DNA of 64,000 bases from Brevibacterium sp. S111. GTDB lineage: Bacteria; Actinomycetota; Actinomycetes; Actinomycetales; Brevibacteriaceae. The position numbers and the translations under genes are program-made. The notes under the pieces were generated by a model. It was given only the letters and a program-made list of their open reading frames with translations. It was not told the origin of the DNA and did not search any database. The stretch covers positions 372,001-436,000 of the forward strand of contig NZ_RHFH01000001.1 of the NCBI RefSeq assembly GCF_004745075.1, given 5' to 3'. Positions 26,102 through 35,774 of this stretch are shown in pieces (the stretch's first letter is position 1; each line of letters begins with the position of its first letter).

Positions 26102-27286
26102 GTGCCAGAACTTCAGACAGATGTCGCTATCGTCGGCGCGGGACCCGCGGGGCTCATGCTCGCCCACCTGCTTCACAATGCAGGCATCGACTCAGTCGTC
26201 ATCGACAATCGCAGCCGCGACGAGATCGCCCACACCCACCGTGCCGGAATCCTCGAGGCAGGATCCGTGCGGATGCTCGAAGCCGCAGGAGTCGATTCCC
26301 GCGTGCACACCGACGGGCACCGCCACGACGGCATCGACATCCGCGTCAACGGCACTTCGAACCATTTCGACTTCCCTGAGCTGGTCGGCGAGTCCGTCTG
26401 GCTCTATCCGCAGAACGAAGTCTTCGTCGACCTCGCCGCCGCCCGCGAACGCACGGGACGCCCGATCTTCTACTCGGTCGCGGATACCAGCCTGCGCGAT
26501 ATCGAATCCGACAAACCCTGGGTCTCGGCCCGGACCGCGGACGGTGAAGACCTGCGCATCAGCGCCCGCTACGTCGTCGGCGCCGACGGCTCCCGCGGAC
26601 CCTGCCGCGCCATGATCCCCGAGGGCACCCGGCAGCGGTTCTTCCACGAGTACCCCTTCGCCTGGTTCGGCGTCCTCTGCGAGGCCCCGCCCAGCCACGA
26701 AGTCCTCATCTACTCCCGCTCCGAACGCGGCTTCGCGCTCATCTCCCAGCGCTCCGAGACCGTCCAGCGGATGTACTTCCAGGCCTCCCCGGACACGAAC
26801 GTCGCAGACTGGTCCGATGACCGCATCTGGACCGAACTGCAGGCCCGGGTCGACGGTCCCGACAACTTCGAACTCAAGACCGGACCGATCATCGACAAGA
26901 CGGTTCTGCCGTTCCGATCCGCCGTGACCGAACCGATGCAGCACGGTTCGCTGTTCCTCGCCGGCGACAGTGCCCATACGGTTCCGCCGACCGGCGCCAA
27001 GGGCCTCAACCTCGCGTTCGCCGACGTCGCGGTGCTCGCCCCCGCCCTCACCTCGGCGCTGAAGGACTCCGACGCCGAGGCGCTGGCCGGCTATTCGCAG
27101 ACCGCGACCACACGGGTATGGAAGGCACAGAACTTCTCCTACCAGATGACCCGGATGCTTCACACCGACCCGACTCAGGACGCCTTCGAAACGAAGCGCA
27201 GCCTCGGCGAACTCCGTTCCATACTCGATTCCGAGCACGGTCGCCGCTACCTGGCCGAGTGCTACACCGGCTGGCCCCATGGCTGA
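26102..27286 (+). CDS. pobA: 4-Hydroxybenzoate 3-monooxygenase
   Basis: This 394-residue FAD monooxygenase converts 4-hydroxybenzoate to protocatechuate with NAD(P)H and O2. Motifs are VAIVGAGPAGLMLAHLL (dinucleotide fold), VVGADGSRGPCR (DG motif), and LAGDSAHTVPPTGAKGLNLA (flavin GD motif). It starts at a GTG at 26102 preceded by the strong AAGGAGG at 26090-26096. It is the first gene of the protocatechuate operon and feeds its product directly to PcaHG. Length equals characterised PobA proteins. Confidence 0.93.
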   Translation: MPELQTDVAIVGAGPAGLMLAHLLHNAGIDSVVIDNRSRDEIAHTHRAGILEAGSVRMLEAAGVDSRVHTDGHRHDGIDIRVNGTSNHFDFPELVGESVWLYPQNEVFVDLAAARERTGRPIFYSVADTSLRDIESDKPWVSARTADGEDLRISARYVVGADGSRGPCRAMIPEGTRQRFFHEYPFAWFGVLCEAPPSHEVLIYSRSERGFALISQRSETVQRMYFQASPDTNVADWSDDRIWTELQARVDGPDNFELKTGPIIDKTVLPFRSAVTEPMQHGSLFLAGDSAHTVPPTGAKGLNLAFADVAVLAPALTSALKDSDAEALAGYSQTATTRVWKAQNFSYQMTRMLHTDPTQDAFETKRSLGELRSILDSEHGRRYLAECYTGWPHG

Positions 27287-27342
27287 GCCGCTCCCCCCAC
27301 CGCCCCCCACCACGACTCCCACCGAAGCAGAAAGGTTCGACG

Positions 27343-28203
27343 ATGAGTCCACAGCAGAACACGGATACCGACGAATCCACCGAGGCGTTCACCTCCCCGG
27401 TCGTCATCGATCAGGCCGTGAAGGGCCCCGATGACGCCGCCGAGTCTCAGGCGACGCTCTCGGCCGAGATCGCTGACATCGAATCGCAGCACAAACAGGA
27501 CGTCGCCGCCGGGAAGAAGGCCGAAACCCAACCGCGACTGAACTACGCGCCTTACCGGTCCTCGATCCTGCGGCACCCGACGAAGGACCCCCGCCACACG
27601 GACCCGGAGACCATCGAGCTCTTCTCCCCCGCCTTCGGCCACCGTGATATCGGCACCCTCGAATCGGATCTGACCATCCAGGCCGACGGCGAACCCATCG
27701 GCGAGCGTATCCGCGTGACCGGTCGCGTCCTCGACGGTGAAGGACGGCCCGTGCGCAACCAGCTCGTGGAGATCTGGCAGGCGAACTCGGCCGGTCGCTA
27801 CATCCACAAACGCGACCAGCACCCGGCTCCGATCGACCCGAACTTCACCGGTGTCGGTCGCACCCTCACCGGCGATGACGGCTCGTACTCCTTCACCACG
27901 ATCAAGCCCGGTCCTTACCCGTGGAAGAACCACCACAATGCATGGCGGCCCGCCCACATCCACTTCTCCCTCTTCGGGTCCGAGTTCACTCAGCGGATGA
28001 TCACCCAGATGTACTTCCCCGGTGACCCGCTGTTCGCCCTCGACCCGATCTACCAGTCGATCACCGATCAGAAGGCCCGCGACCGCCTCGTCGCAACCTA
28101 CGACCACAACATCACCGAGCACGAATTCCTCATGGGCTACAACTGGGACATCGTGCTCACCGGAGCGAACCGGACCTGGATGGAAGAAGAGGACGATGAC
28201 TGA
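27343..28203 (+). CDS. pcaH: Protocatechuate 3,4-dioxygenase, beta subunit
   Basis: This 286-residue protein is the iron-bearing subunit of the intradiol dioxygenase that opens protocatechuate to 3-carboxy-cis,cis-muconate. Fe ligands are visible in GPYPWKNHHNAWRPAHIHFS (Tyr and the two His). It has an N-terminal extension of about 60 polar residues with ADIESQHKQD, longer than proteobacterial PcaH but usual in actinobacteria. The start at 27343 follows GAAAGG. It overlaps pcaG by 8 nt. Confidence 0.93.
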   Translation: MSPQQNTDTDESTEAFTSPVVIDQAVKGPDDAAESQATLSAEIADIESQHKQDVAAGKKAETQPRLNYAPYRSSILRHPTKDPRHTDPETIELFSPAFGHRDIGTLESDLTIQADGEPIGERIRVTGRVLDGEGRPVRNQLVEIWQANSAGRYIHKRDQHPAPIDPNFTGVGRTLTGDDGSYSFTTIKPGPYPWKNHHNAWRPAHIHFSLFGSEFTQRMITQMYFPGDPLFALDPIYQSITDQKARDRLVATYDHNITEHEFLMGYNWDIVLTGANRTWMEEEDDD

Positions 28204-28780
28204 CTCCACCGCAACCCCTGACCTGACAGCGACGCCTGGCCAGACCGTCGGCCCCTTCTACGGCTACGCGCTGCCTTACGACCACGACAGCGAACTCGTC
28301 CCTCCCGGTTCGGCACGCGCCGTGCAACTGACCGGCACCGTCTTCGACGGCGCGGGCGACCCGGTCCCCGATGCGATCCTCGAGATCTGGCAGCCGGACG
28401 AGAACGGTGAGGTTGTTCGTGCGTCGGGATCGCTGCGCCGCAATGGGTTCACCTTCACCGGTTTCGGCCGTGCCGCCGTCGACCCCGAGGGCGAGTTCAG
28501 CTTCTCGACGGTCAATCCCGGCCCCACCGAGGAGGGCAAGGCACCGTTCATCAGCGTCGTCATCTTCGCCCGCGGCCTGCTCAATCGCCTGTTCACCCGC
28601 ATCTACCTGCCCGAGGACACCGCTGCGCTGGCCGCCGATCCTCTCCTGTCCTCCCTCGAGGAGTCCGAGAGAAACCGCCTCATCGCCACCCGAGGGGCTG
28701 ACGGATCGCTGCGTTTCGACATACGGTTGCAGGGTGCGGAGGAAACACCGTTCCTCCGGTTCCCCAGCCACGAGGACTGA
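28196..28780 (+). CDS. pcaG: Protocatechuate 3,4-dioxygenase, alpha subunit
   Basis: This 194-residue protein shares the intradiol fold with PcaH but, as is usual for alpha subunits, lacks the full set of iron ligands. It shows TPGQTVGPFYGYALPY near the N-terminus and PDAILEIWQPDENGE in the core. It assembles with PcaH into the active oligomer. Its ATG lies inside the end of pcaH, so their translation is coupled. Confidence 0.92.
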   Translation: MTDSTATPDLTATPGQTVGPFYGYALPYDHDSELVPPGSARAVQLTGTVFDGAGDPVPDAILEIWQPDENGEVVRASGSLRRNGFTFTGFGRAAVDPEGEFSFSTVNPGPTEEGKAPFISVVIFARGLLNRLFTRIYLPEDTAALAADPLLSSLEESERNRLIATRGADGSLRFDIRLQGAEETPFLRFPSHED

Positions 28781-28785
28781 CACCC

Positions 28786-30156
28786 ATGACGGACACCGCC
28801 CACACCCGCTTCCTCTTCGCCCCCGGCGACCTGCGCGGCGCTGAAGCCATCGATGATGCCGCGCTCATCACCGCGATCGGCCAGGTCGAGACCGCGTGGA
28901 TCGTCTCGCAGGCACGGGTGGGGCTGGTGTCCTCCGAGATCCGCGCCGAGGTGGCCGCCGCCATCGATGCGACCATCAGGCAGCTCACCGACGATCACGC
29001 CGAGCTCCAGACCCTCGGTGAGAACTCCGAGGCGGGCGGCAACCCGGTCATCCCGTTCCTCGCCCTCGTCCGCGCTCGACTCTCCCCCGAGGCCTCCCGC
29101 TGCCTGCACCGGGGGCTGACCAGCCAGGACGTCATCGACACGGCGATCGGTCTGCTCGTCTCCCGCGTCGTCCGACAGATGCAGGCCCGTCTCGAAGTCA
29201 TCGGCGCCGCCCTCGTCGACCTCTCCGAAGCCCATGCCGAGACACTGTGCCTGGCCCGCACGCTGACGCAGCCGGCGCTGCCGACGACCTTCGGCCTCAA
29301 GGCCGCGACCTGGGCCGCCGAGGTCATCGAAGTCCAAGCTCAGGCGCCGTTCGTCGATTATGTGCAGGTCGGCGGGGCTGCCGGCACCCGCGCGGCGATC
29401 CGCTGGTTCGCCGGCGACTCGACCGAATCGCTGCTGCGCGAATTCCATATGCAGATGGTCGGCCCCGATGCCGCGCTCACCCAGATCCCCGTCCCCTGGC
29501 ACACCGACCGAGTGCGCATCCTGTCCTGGGGCTCCCACCTGACCCAGTGCGTGACCGTGGGCGCGTCGATCGCCCGCGACGTCCTTGTCGGCGTCCGTGC
29601 AGAGATCCGGGAGCTGTCCCTGGCCGCCACGGGCGGATCCTCGGCGATGCCGCACAAGTCGAACCCCACCTCGGCGGTGCTCCTCCACCGCAACGGAATG
29701 CGCGTGCCCGGTGCACTTTCCACCCTGACCACGGCTGCGGCCGAAGCGGTCGAGGAACGCTCGGACGGCGCCTGGCATGCCGAATGGCCGGCCCTGTCCG
29801 AACTCATGACCTTGGCGATCTCGTCTCTGATCCTCCTCGATGAGATGGTCGCGGGGCTGAGCGTCAATCCCGAAGCCATGCGCGCGAACCTCGACGCCGC
29901 TGGTCCGGGCATCTTCGGCGAGAAGCTGGGCATCGTCTTCGGCGATCGGCTGACGAAGGAGCAGCTTGCGGCGATCACCGCCCCCGGAACCGATCCCGTG
30001 GCCGCACTGCGTGAAGCGGTCGGAGACGAGAACGGAGTCGAGGACTTCTTCACACCCGAGTCCTACCTCGGAGAGGCCGAGGACATCCGCCGCACCATCC
30101 TCGCCGCCATCGACCAATCCGGACCGCAGGAGATCGACCTGCCGGCCTTCGACTGA
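28786..30156 (+). CDS. pcaB: 3-Carboxy-cis,cis-muconate cycloisomerase
   Basis: This 456-residue enzyme of the fumarase/aspartase superfamily lactonises 3-carboxymuconate to 4-carboxymuconolactone. The family signature GGSSAMPHKSNPTSAVLL (mobile loop with catalytic Ser) is intact. RGLTSQDVIDTAIGLL marks the first conserved region. It starts 5 nt after pcaG in the same operon and is of full length for PcaB. Confidence 0.93.
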   Translation: MTDTAHTRFLFAPGDLRGAEAIDDAALITAIGQVETAWIVSQARVGLVSSEIRAEVAAAIDATIRQLTDDHAELQTLGENSEAGGNPVIPFLALVRARLSPEASRCLHRGLTSQDVIDTAIGLLVSRVVRQMQARLEVIGAALVDLSEAHAETLCLARTLTQPALPTTFGLKAATWAAEVIEVQAQAPFVDYVQVGGAAGTRAAIRWFAGDSTESLLREFHMQMVGPDAALTQIPVPWHTDRVRILSWGSHLTQCVTVGASIARDVLVGVRAEIRELSLAATGGSSAMPHKSNPTSAVLLHRNGMRVPGALSTLTTAAAEAVEERSDGAWHAEWPALSELMTLAISSLILLDEMVAGLSVNPEAMRANLDAAGPGIFGEKLGIVFGDRLTKEQLAAITAPGTDPVAALREAVGDENGVEDFFTPESYLGEAEDIRRTILAAIDQSGPQEIDLPAFD

Positions 30157-30198
30157 GACAGACAGCTGACCGAGACACCGACTGAGAAAGTGACATCC

Positions 30199-31554
30199 AT
30201 GGAGCTCACCGCATCCGTACTCGCCGCACCCCGGACACCGTCCGATGAAGCGCGGGTCCTCGTCGTCCTGCCGTCCCTGGGCACCTCGGCCGCCGCCCTG
30301 TGGCAGCAGGCGGCCACCGAACTCGGCGGGCTCAGCCCGGAGACGACGGTCATCGGCATCGATCTTCCCGGTCACGGCCGGTCAGCCGCACTCGGCGTCC
30401 CCACCGACACTGCGGTGGCCCCACGGATCGCGATGTCCGATCTCGCCGAGGCGGTCCTTGCCACCCTTGATCGGGTTCTTCCCGATGTGGCGGGAGCCGG
30501 GGCACCGGTCGACCTCGCCGGGGACTCGATCGGTGGAGCCATTGCTCTGCAGCTGGGTCTTGATCACGGCGGACGCTTCGGTCGCATCGCCGTGTTCTGC
30601 ACGGGTGCGAAGATCGGCGAGGCGTCGGCATGGGAGGAACGTGCACAGACGGTGGCGACTTCCGGCACGCCCACCCAGATCATCGGTTCGGCGCAGCGGT
30701 GGTTCGGTGAGGGGTTCATGGACCGTGAGCCCGAAGCCTCGGCCGCGCTGCTCCACTCGCTGCAGGACGCCGACCGACATTCCTACGCCGCTTTGTGCTT
30801 CGCTCTCGCTGACTTCGACGTCCGCGAGCGCCTGCCCGAGATCTCCCGTCCGCTGCTGGCCGTCGCCGGGTCCGAGGACCTGCCGACACCGGCGACGAAG
30901 CTCGCCGAGATCGCGAACGCGGTTCCCGGCGCCATGCTCGAAGTCATCGAAGGTGCCGCGCACCTCGTGCCGGCCGAGGCTCCGGCCGTGACAGCAAGCC
31001 TGCTCGACGATTTCCTCCGCGGGAAGGGACTCGGCGGCAGCGCCGGCAGTGGAACCGGTGCAAGCGCTGCCGGCGTGGCAGGCGGCGTTGAAGCGGGACT
31101 GCCGACGGCTTCAGGGCCGCGGGAGGCGAGCCGAGATGACGTCCGTGAAGCTGGGATGACCGTGCGCCGTCAGGTGCTCTCCGATGCTCACGTCGACCGG
31201 GCGAATGCGAAGGTCGACGATTTCACCGCCGATTTCCAGGATCTCATCACCCGCTATGCCTGGGGCGAGATCTGGACCCGCCCCGGCCTCGAGCGGCGCA
31301 TGCGCTCGGCGATCACGCTCACGGCCATGATCGCCGGCGGCCACGAGGCCGAACTCGCCATGCACGTCAAAGCCGCCGTCCGCAATGGCCTGACCCGCGA
31401 CGAGATCAAAGAAGTGCTGCTTCAGTCGGCGATCTACTGCTCGGTCCCGAGCGCGAACACCGCATTCTCCGTCGCCTCACAGGCGCTGGCGGAATACGAG
31501 GCGGAAACGGGAGCAGGGGCGAAAGCAACGAATCCGGAGACGAACGCAGACTGA
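30199..31554 (+). CDS. pcaL: PcaL: fused 3-oxoadipate enol-lactonase and 4-carboxymuconolactone decarboxylase
   Basis: This 451-residue protein catalyses two successive steps. Residues 1 to about 270 are an alpha/beta hydrolase with the nucleophile elbow LAGDSIGGAIALQLG and a His in EGAAHLVPAE, which is PcaD. After a Gly/Ala/Ser linker (about 278-315), the rest is an AhpD-fold carboxymuconolactone decarboxylase with EVLLQSAIYCSVPSANTAF, which is PcaC. This fusion is typical of actinobacteria. GAGAAAG before 30199 favours this ATG over the in-frame GTG at 30190. The pathway's last genes, pcaIJF, are not in the window. Confidence 0.92.
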   Translation: MELTASVLAAPRTPSDEARVLVVLPSLGTSAAALWQQAATELGGLSPETTVIGIDLPGHGRSAALGVPTDTAVAPRIAMSDLAEAVLATLDRVLPDVAGAGAPVDLAGDSIGGAIALQLGLDHGGRFGRIAVFCTGAKIGEASAWEERAQTVATSGTPTQIIGSAQRWFGEGFMDREPEASAALLHSLQDADRHSYAALCFALADFDVRERLPEISRPLLAVAGSEDLPTPATKLAEIANAVPGAMLEVIEGAAHLVPAEAPAVTASLLDDFLRGKGLGGSAGSGTGASAAGVAGGVEAGLPTASGPREASRDDVREAGMTVRRQVLSDAHVDRANAKVDDFTADFQDLITRYAWGEIWTRPGLERRMRSAITLTAMIAGGHEAELAMHVKAAVRNGLTRDEIKEVLLQSAIYCSVPSANTAFSVASQALAEYEAETGAGAKATNPETNAD

Positions 31555-31746
31555 GCGTTCGCCCGGAACGGGCGGCCGCCTCGGCGAGGGTGCAGGTTCT
31601 GCCTGCGGCTGTTCGAATCGTCACATTGGGTCGGTGGGACTACCGGTCGGCACCACCCGGGCAATAGGCTGGTGCGGTTGCGGTCAGCGGCGCATTCCGT
31701 CTCCGTTGCCCTGCGTTCACCCCCGTCGTCCCACCGAAGGATCTCC

Positions 31747-32958
31747 ATGAGTGACGCTCCGGTCTCCCGCGGAGTCTACAAATTCGCCGTCTTCGCCCTG
31801 GCGGTCGGTGCCTTCGGCATCGGGGTGACCGAATTCGCGACCATGGGACTGCTGCCCCTCATCGCCGAAGATCTCGGCATCACCGTGCCCCAGGCCGGCC
31901 ACGCGGTGTCCTTCTACGCCATCGGCGTCGTCATCGGTGCACCGCTGATCACGACGATCGCCGCGCATATGGATCGGAAGAACCTCCTCCTCGGGCTCAT
32001 GGGCCTCTTCGCACTGGGCAATATCGCCTCGATGCTCGCGCCCACCGCCGGACTGTTCAACATCGCCCGCTTCGTCAGCGGCCTGCCCCACGGTGCCTAC
32101 CTGGGCATCGGCGCCGTCGTTGCGGCCTCGCTCGTACCGGTCAACCGACGAGGTCGGGCGATGTCGCGTGTGATGCTCGGTCTGACGATCGCGAACATCT
32201 TCGGCGTTCCCTTTGCCGCGGCGCTCGGCAACCTTCTGGGCTGGCGCAGCGCCTATGCCCTGGTGGCAGCGTTGGGGATCCTCACCGTCATCATGGTGGC
32301 CATCGCGGTGCCGCGGGTGAAACTCGGCGCAGTGCCCTCGGCTCGCGGTGAGATGAAGGCCCTGGGGCGGGCGCAGATCATCCTCACCCTGCTCGCCGGG
32401 TCGGTCGGCTTCGGCGGCATGTTCGCCGTCTACACCTACATCACCCCGACCATGACCCAGGTCGCCGGAGTGCCTGAGGTCGCGATTCCCTGGGTGTTGG
32501 CCGTCTACGGTCTCGGCATGACCGCGGGTTCACTCATCGCCGGGCCTCTGGTCGACAAGTCCATCGAGCGCTCGGGAATCGGCGGGATGATCCTCTCCGC
32601 CCTCGTGCTCTCAGCATTCGGCGCCTTCACCCACATCGCCGCCATCGCGATCATCGCGATCTTCCTCATCGGCATCGCCGGCTCGATGATCACCACGTCA
32701 CTGCAGATGCGGCTGCTGCGCGAATCCCACGACGCCCCGAGCCTGTCCGCGGCCATGAATCATGCCGCCTTCAACCTCGCGAACGCGCTGGGCGCCTGGC
32801 TCGGCGGCATCGTCATCACCGCCGGTCTGGGATACCGTGCTCCGGCCTGGGTGGGCGTGGGGCTCTGCCTGGCCGGCCTCATCGTCCTCACCATCGCCAT
32901 CATCCTCCGCCGAGGCGGCTCCCCCGACCCGAGAGCTCGGTCATCCGTCGAGATCTGA
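31747..32958 (+). CDS. MFS transporter, DHA1/AraJ-like efflux type
   Basis: This 403-residue protein has 12 predicted helices. It begins FAVFALAVGAFGIGVTEFAT, a sequence typical of the AraJ/Cmx/CmlA group of drug or sugar efflux carriers. The helix 4-5 region RFVSGLPHGAYLGIGAVVAA is also conserved there. The start at 31747 has GAAGG upstream. It follows the pca operon by about 190 bp and is probably independently transcribed. The substrate is unknown. Confidence 0.85.
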   Translation: MSDAPVSRGVYKFAVFALAVGAFGIGVTEFATMGLLPLIAEDLGITVPQAGHAVSFYAIGVVIGAPLITTIAAHMDRKNLLLGLMGLFALGNIASMLAPTAGLFNIARFVSGLPHGAYLGIGAVVAASLVPVNRRGRAMSRVMLGLTIANIFGVPFAAALGNLLGWRSAYALVAALGILTVIMVAIAVPRVKLGAVPSARGEMKALGRAQIILTLLAGSVGFGGMFAVYTYITPTMTQVAGVPEVAIPWVLAVYGLGMTAGSLIAGPLVDKSIERSGIGGMILSALVLSAFGAFTHIAAIAIIAIFLIGIAGSMITTSLQMRLLRESHDAPSLSAAMNHAAFNLANALGAWLGGIVITAGLGYRAPAWVGVGLCLAGLIVLTIAIILRRGGSPDPRARSSVEI

Positions 32959-33137
32959 CCCCGCGGCCTCTGCCGCGGACCGGGTGGGGTGCAGAAACAC
33001 GCATGTGCGAAGCCGTTTCTCGACACGCCACCCGCTTCTCGATGAGGCGCTGCTCAAACAGTGGTCACTATCGGATAGTTTTCGCGCCGGAAAGTATCCG
33101 AAAGCGACCCGAAATTGAGTGCCGATACGATGAAGGC

Positions 33138-33878
33138 ATGGATCATCTCGCGCAGAGTCGCCCGCACGCCCTGACCCACCGTTCGAAATCGATCGCACTG
33201 TTGGCCCTGGCGATCTTCGCCATCGTCGCACTGTTCACCCTGACCGGGTGCGGCTCGTCGGATTCGGACGCCGACTCTGCCGATGGTTCGGCCGGTTCCG
33301 GCTCATCAGGCGAGGCCGCCTCAGGCACCTGCTCCTACCCCGCCGACGAGCAGTCCGCGGCGAAAGAGGTCAAGGCCCCGGCAGAGAAGCCGAAGGCCGA
33401 GGACAGTGTGGATGCCACGATCAAGACCTCCGCCGGCGACCTGGCCGTCGTCCTCGACGCCGAGCGCGTCCCCTGTACCGTCAACAGCTTCTTATCGCTG
33501 GCCGATCAGCAGTACTTCGATGACACCGACTGCCACCGCCTGACGACCGAAGGCATCTTCGTCCTCCAGTGCGGCGACCCGACCGGCACCGGCAGCGGCG
33601 GCCCCGGATACTCCTTCGCCGATGAGCTCGACGGCTCCGAAACCTACCCGGCCGGCACCCTGGCCATGGCAAACGCCGGACCCGATACGAACGGTTCGCA
33701 GTTCTTCGTCGTCTACGACGACAGTTCGCTGCCCCCGGACTACACCGTCTTCGGATCCCTCGACGAAGCGAGCACGAAGACCGTCGCCGACATCGCCGCG
33801 AAGGGCACGGACTCCGGTTCCGGAGACGGTGCACCGAAGGAGAAGGTGACCATCACCGGCATCACGGCAGCGCAGTGA
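33138..33878 (+). CDS. Peptidyl-prolyl isomerase, cyclophilin-type lipoprotein
   Basis: This 246-residue protein has a signal peptide with lipobox LTGCG near residue 35, then a Ser/Gly/Asp-rich linker, then a cyclophilin domain. The active-site region appears as DDTDCHRLTTEGIFVLQCGD and the core as LAMANAGPDTNGSQFFVVY. It would assist folding of exported proteins at the outer face of the membrane. The ATG at 33138 lies very close to its GAAGG, so the start is slightly uncertain. Confidence 0.9.
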   Translation: MDHLAQSRPHALTHRSKSIALLALAIFAIVALFTLTGCGSSDSDADSADGSAGSGSSGEAASGTCSYPADEQSAAKEVKAPAEKPKAEDSVDATIKTSAGDLAVVLDAERVPCTVNSFLSLADQQYFDDTDCHRLTTEGIFVLQCGDPTGTGSGGPGYSFADELDGSETYPAGTLAMANAGPDTNGSQFFVVYDDSSLPPDYTVFGSLDEASTKTVADIAAKGTDSGSGDGAPKEKVTITGITAAQ

Positions 33879-34075
33879 TCGTCAGCCCGGTCGATTACTC
33901 GGACGACCTATAGATCTCAGCCTATGAGACCTCGAGCCCGCGATTCGTGAGACGCGCGTAGTCTCGTGTCGTCGCCGTCGACGCTGTGCCCGCACAGCGC
34001 CGGCGGCCTTTTCCATTGACACGAGCACCATCCGCCCGTGCCTGCATTCACGAAACAGCGGAGCACAACGACACC

Positions 34076-35518
34076 ATGTCCACTGAAACACAGCCGGGGA
34101 ACCCCACCCCATCGCCGGATCCCTCGGCCGCGACCGACGCCATCGCGGCGACCAGGAAGAACAACACCCGCGGCAAGGTGCTGACGGCCTCGATGGTCGG
34201 CACCACGATCGAGTTCTTCGACTTCTACGCCTATGCGACTGCTTCGTCGCTGGTCTTCCCGGCCCTGTTCTTCCCCAATCAGACCTCGACGACGCAGCTT
34301 TTGAGTTCGTTTGCGATCTTCGGCGTCGCCTTCGTCGCCCGCCCCCTCGGCTCGATCATCTTCGGTCACTTCGGCGACCGGGTCGGCCGGAAGAAGACAC
34401 TCATCGCCTCACTGCTCATCATGGGCATCGGCACCTTCCTCATCGGGCTTCTGCCCACGGCCAGCACTCCGGGCTGGGTCGTCCTCGCACCGCTGTGCCT
34501 CGTCCTCCTGCGCTTCTGCCAGGGTGTGGGCCTCGGCGGCGAATGGTCGGGCGCGGCCCTGCTGGCGACCGAGAACGCTCCGAAGGGCAAACGCGCCGTC
34601 TGGGGCACCTTCCCGCAGCTCGGCGCCCCGGTCGGCTTCATCATCGCGAACCTCCTCTTCGTCGGCCTGAACTCCTGGACCTCCCCCGAGGCCTTCCTTG
34701 CCTGGGGCTGGCGCATTCCGTTCCTGCTCTCGGCCCTGCTGGTGGCCGTCGGACTCTACGTCCGCCTCTCCCTCATGGAGACTCCGGCGTTCCAGCTGGT
34801 CGCGCAGAAGCAGCAGATCTCCAAGGCCCCGATCGGCCGTGTCTTCGCCACGAGCTGGAAGCCGCTCGTCCTCGGCACATTCATCATGCTCGCGACCTAC
34901 GTGATCTTCTACTTCATGACCGCGTTCACCCTCACCTACGGCACTTCCCCGGCCAACCCCGATCAGGCGAAGACCGCCGCCGAGGCGGCCGGACAGTCGT
35001 TCGATCCCGCAGGCTTCGTCGCGGGGCTGGGGTACACGAAGAGCGAGTTCCTCACCTATCTCATCATCGGTGTCGTCTTCTTCGGAGTCTTCACCGTCGT
35101 CTCCGGACCGCTGGCTGAGAAACTGGGACGTCGGAAGATGCTCATGGGCGTGACCGTCGCCATCGCCGCCTATGGACTCGTCGTCAACGCTCTGTTCAAC
35201 GCCGGCACCGTGGGCGTGGTCATCGCCCTCATCGTCGGCTTCATCCTCATGGGGCTGACCTTCGGTCCGATGGCGGCCTATCTGCCCGAGCTCTTCCCCG
35301 CCAACGTCCGCTATACGGGTTCTGCGGTGTCCTACAACATGTCCAGCGTCATCGGTGCCGGGCCTGCGCCCTTCGCCATGGTGGCCCTGTGGCAGTACGA
35401 AGGCGGCACGATCTTCTACTGCGGCCTCTACATCATCGCCGCAGCGATCCTCACCTTCATTGCGCTGTACCTGGCCAAGGACACCTCGGAGATCGACATG
35501 GAGGATCAGCTCAGCTGA
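34076..35518 (+). CDS. MFS transporter, metabolite:H+ symporter (MHS) family
   Basis: This 480-residue 12-helix carrier has the MHS hallmarks. It opens MVGTTIEFFDFYAYATASSL, the loop 2-3 motif is GHFGDRVGRKKTL, and RFCQGVGLGGEWSGAALLA follows. Relatives transport shikimate, proline/betaine, alpha-ketoglutarate or aromatic acids. The position after pca/MFS genes hints at an organic acid but does not prove it. The ATG at 34076 lacks a strong Shine-Dalgarno; the frame continues upstream to 33986. Confidence 0.87.
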   Translation: MSTETQPGNPTPSPDPSAATDAIAATRKNNTRGKVLTASMVGTTIEFFDFYAYATASSLVFPALFFPNQTSTTQLLSSFAIFGVAFVARPLGSIIFGHFGDRVGRKKTLIASLLIMGIGTFLIGLLPTASTPGWVVLAPLCLVLLRFCQGVGLGGEWSGAALLATENAPKGKRAVWGTFPQLGAPVGFIIANLLFVGLNSWTSPEAFLAWGWRIPFLLSALLVAVGLYVRLSLMETPAFQLVAQKQQISKAPIGRVFATSWKPLVLGTFIMLATYVIFYFMTAFTLTYGTSPANPDQAKTAAEAAGQSFDPAGFVAGLGYTKSEFLTYLIIGVVFFGVFTVVSGPLAEKLGRRKMLMGVTVAIAAYGLVVNALFNAGTVGVVIALIVGFILMGLTFGPMAAYLPELFPANVRYTGSAVSYNMSSVIGAGPAPFAMVALWQYEGGTIFYCGLYIIAAAILTFIALYLAKDTSEIDMEDQLS

Positions 35519-35561
35519 GGTTCTGATCCGAACACCGCAGCGAGTGCCCTGCTCGCCGCTT

Positions 35562-35596
35562 CGAGGCCCGACCCCGTCTTCGGCGGTCGGGCCTCG
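35562..35596 (+). terminator. Hairpin terminator after the MHS transporter
   Basis: A 12-bp perfect stem (35562-35573 with 35585-35596, CGAGGCCCGACC on the left) with an 11-nt loop lies 43 nt after the stop codon and is followed by a modestly T-rich stretch. Confidence 0.75.
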
Positions 35597-35774
35597 TCGT
35601 CTCTGGAACCGCGGCTGCCAACACTACGATTTGGCAACGACCGCCACGATGCGGGTCACCACACCCATTGTGTGACTCAGTTCACGGTAGGATTCCTCAC
35701 AGAGACTGTTCAGACATCGAGGCCTGAACAGGCCGTTTGCGTGACAGCTCCGTCACCGACTCACTGGAGGAACC

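Noticed and set aside
33900..33990. AmtR-like or other operator before the MHS transporter
   Set aside because: Sequences such as CTATAGATCTCAG are only weakly symmetric and do not match a known box well enough.
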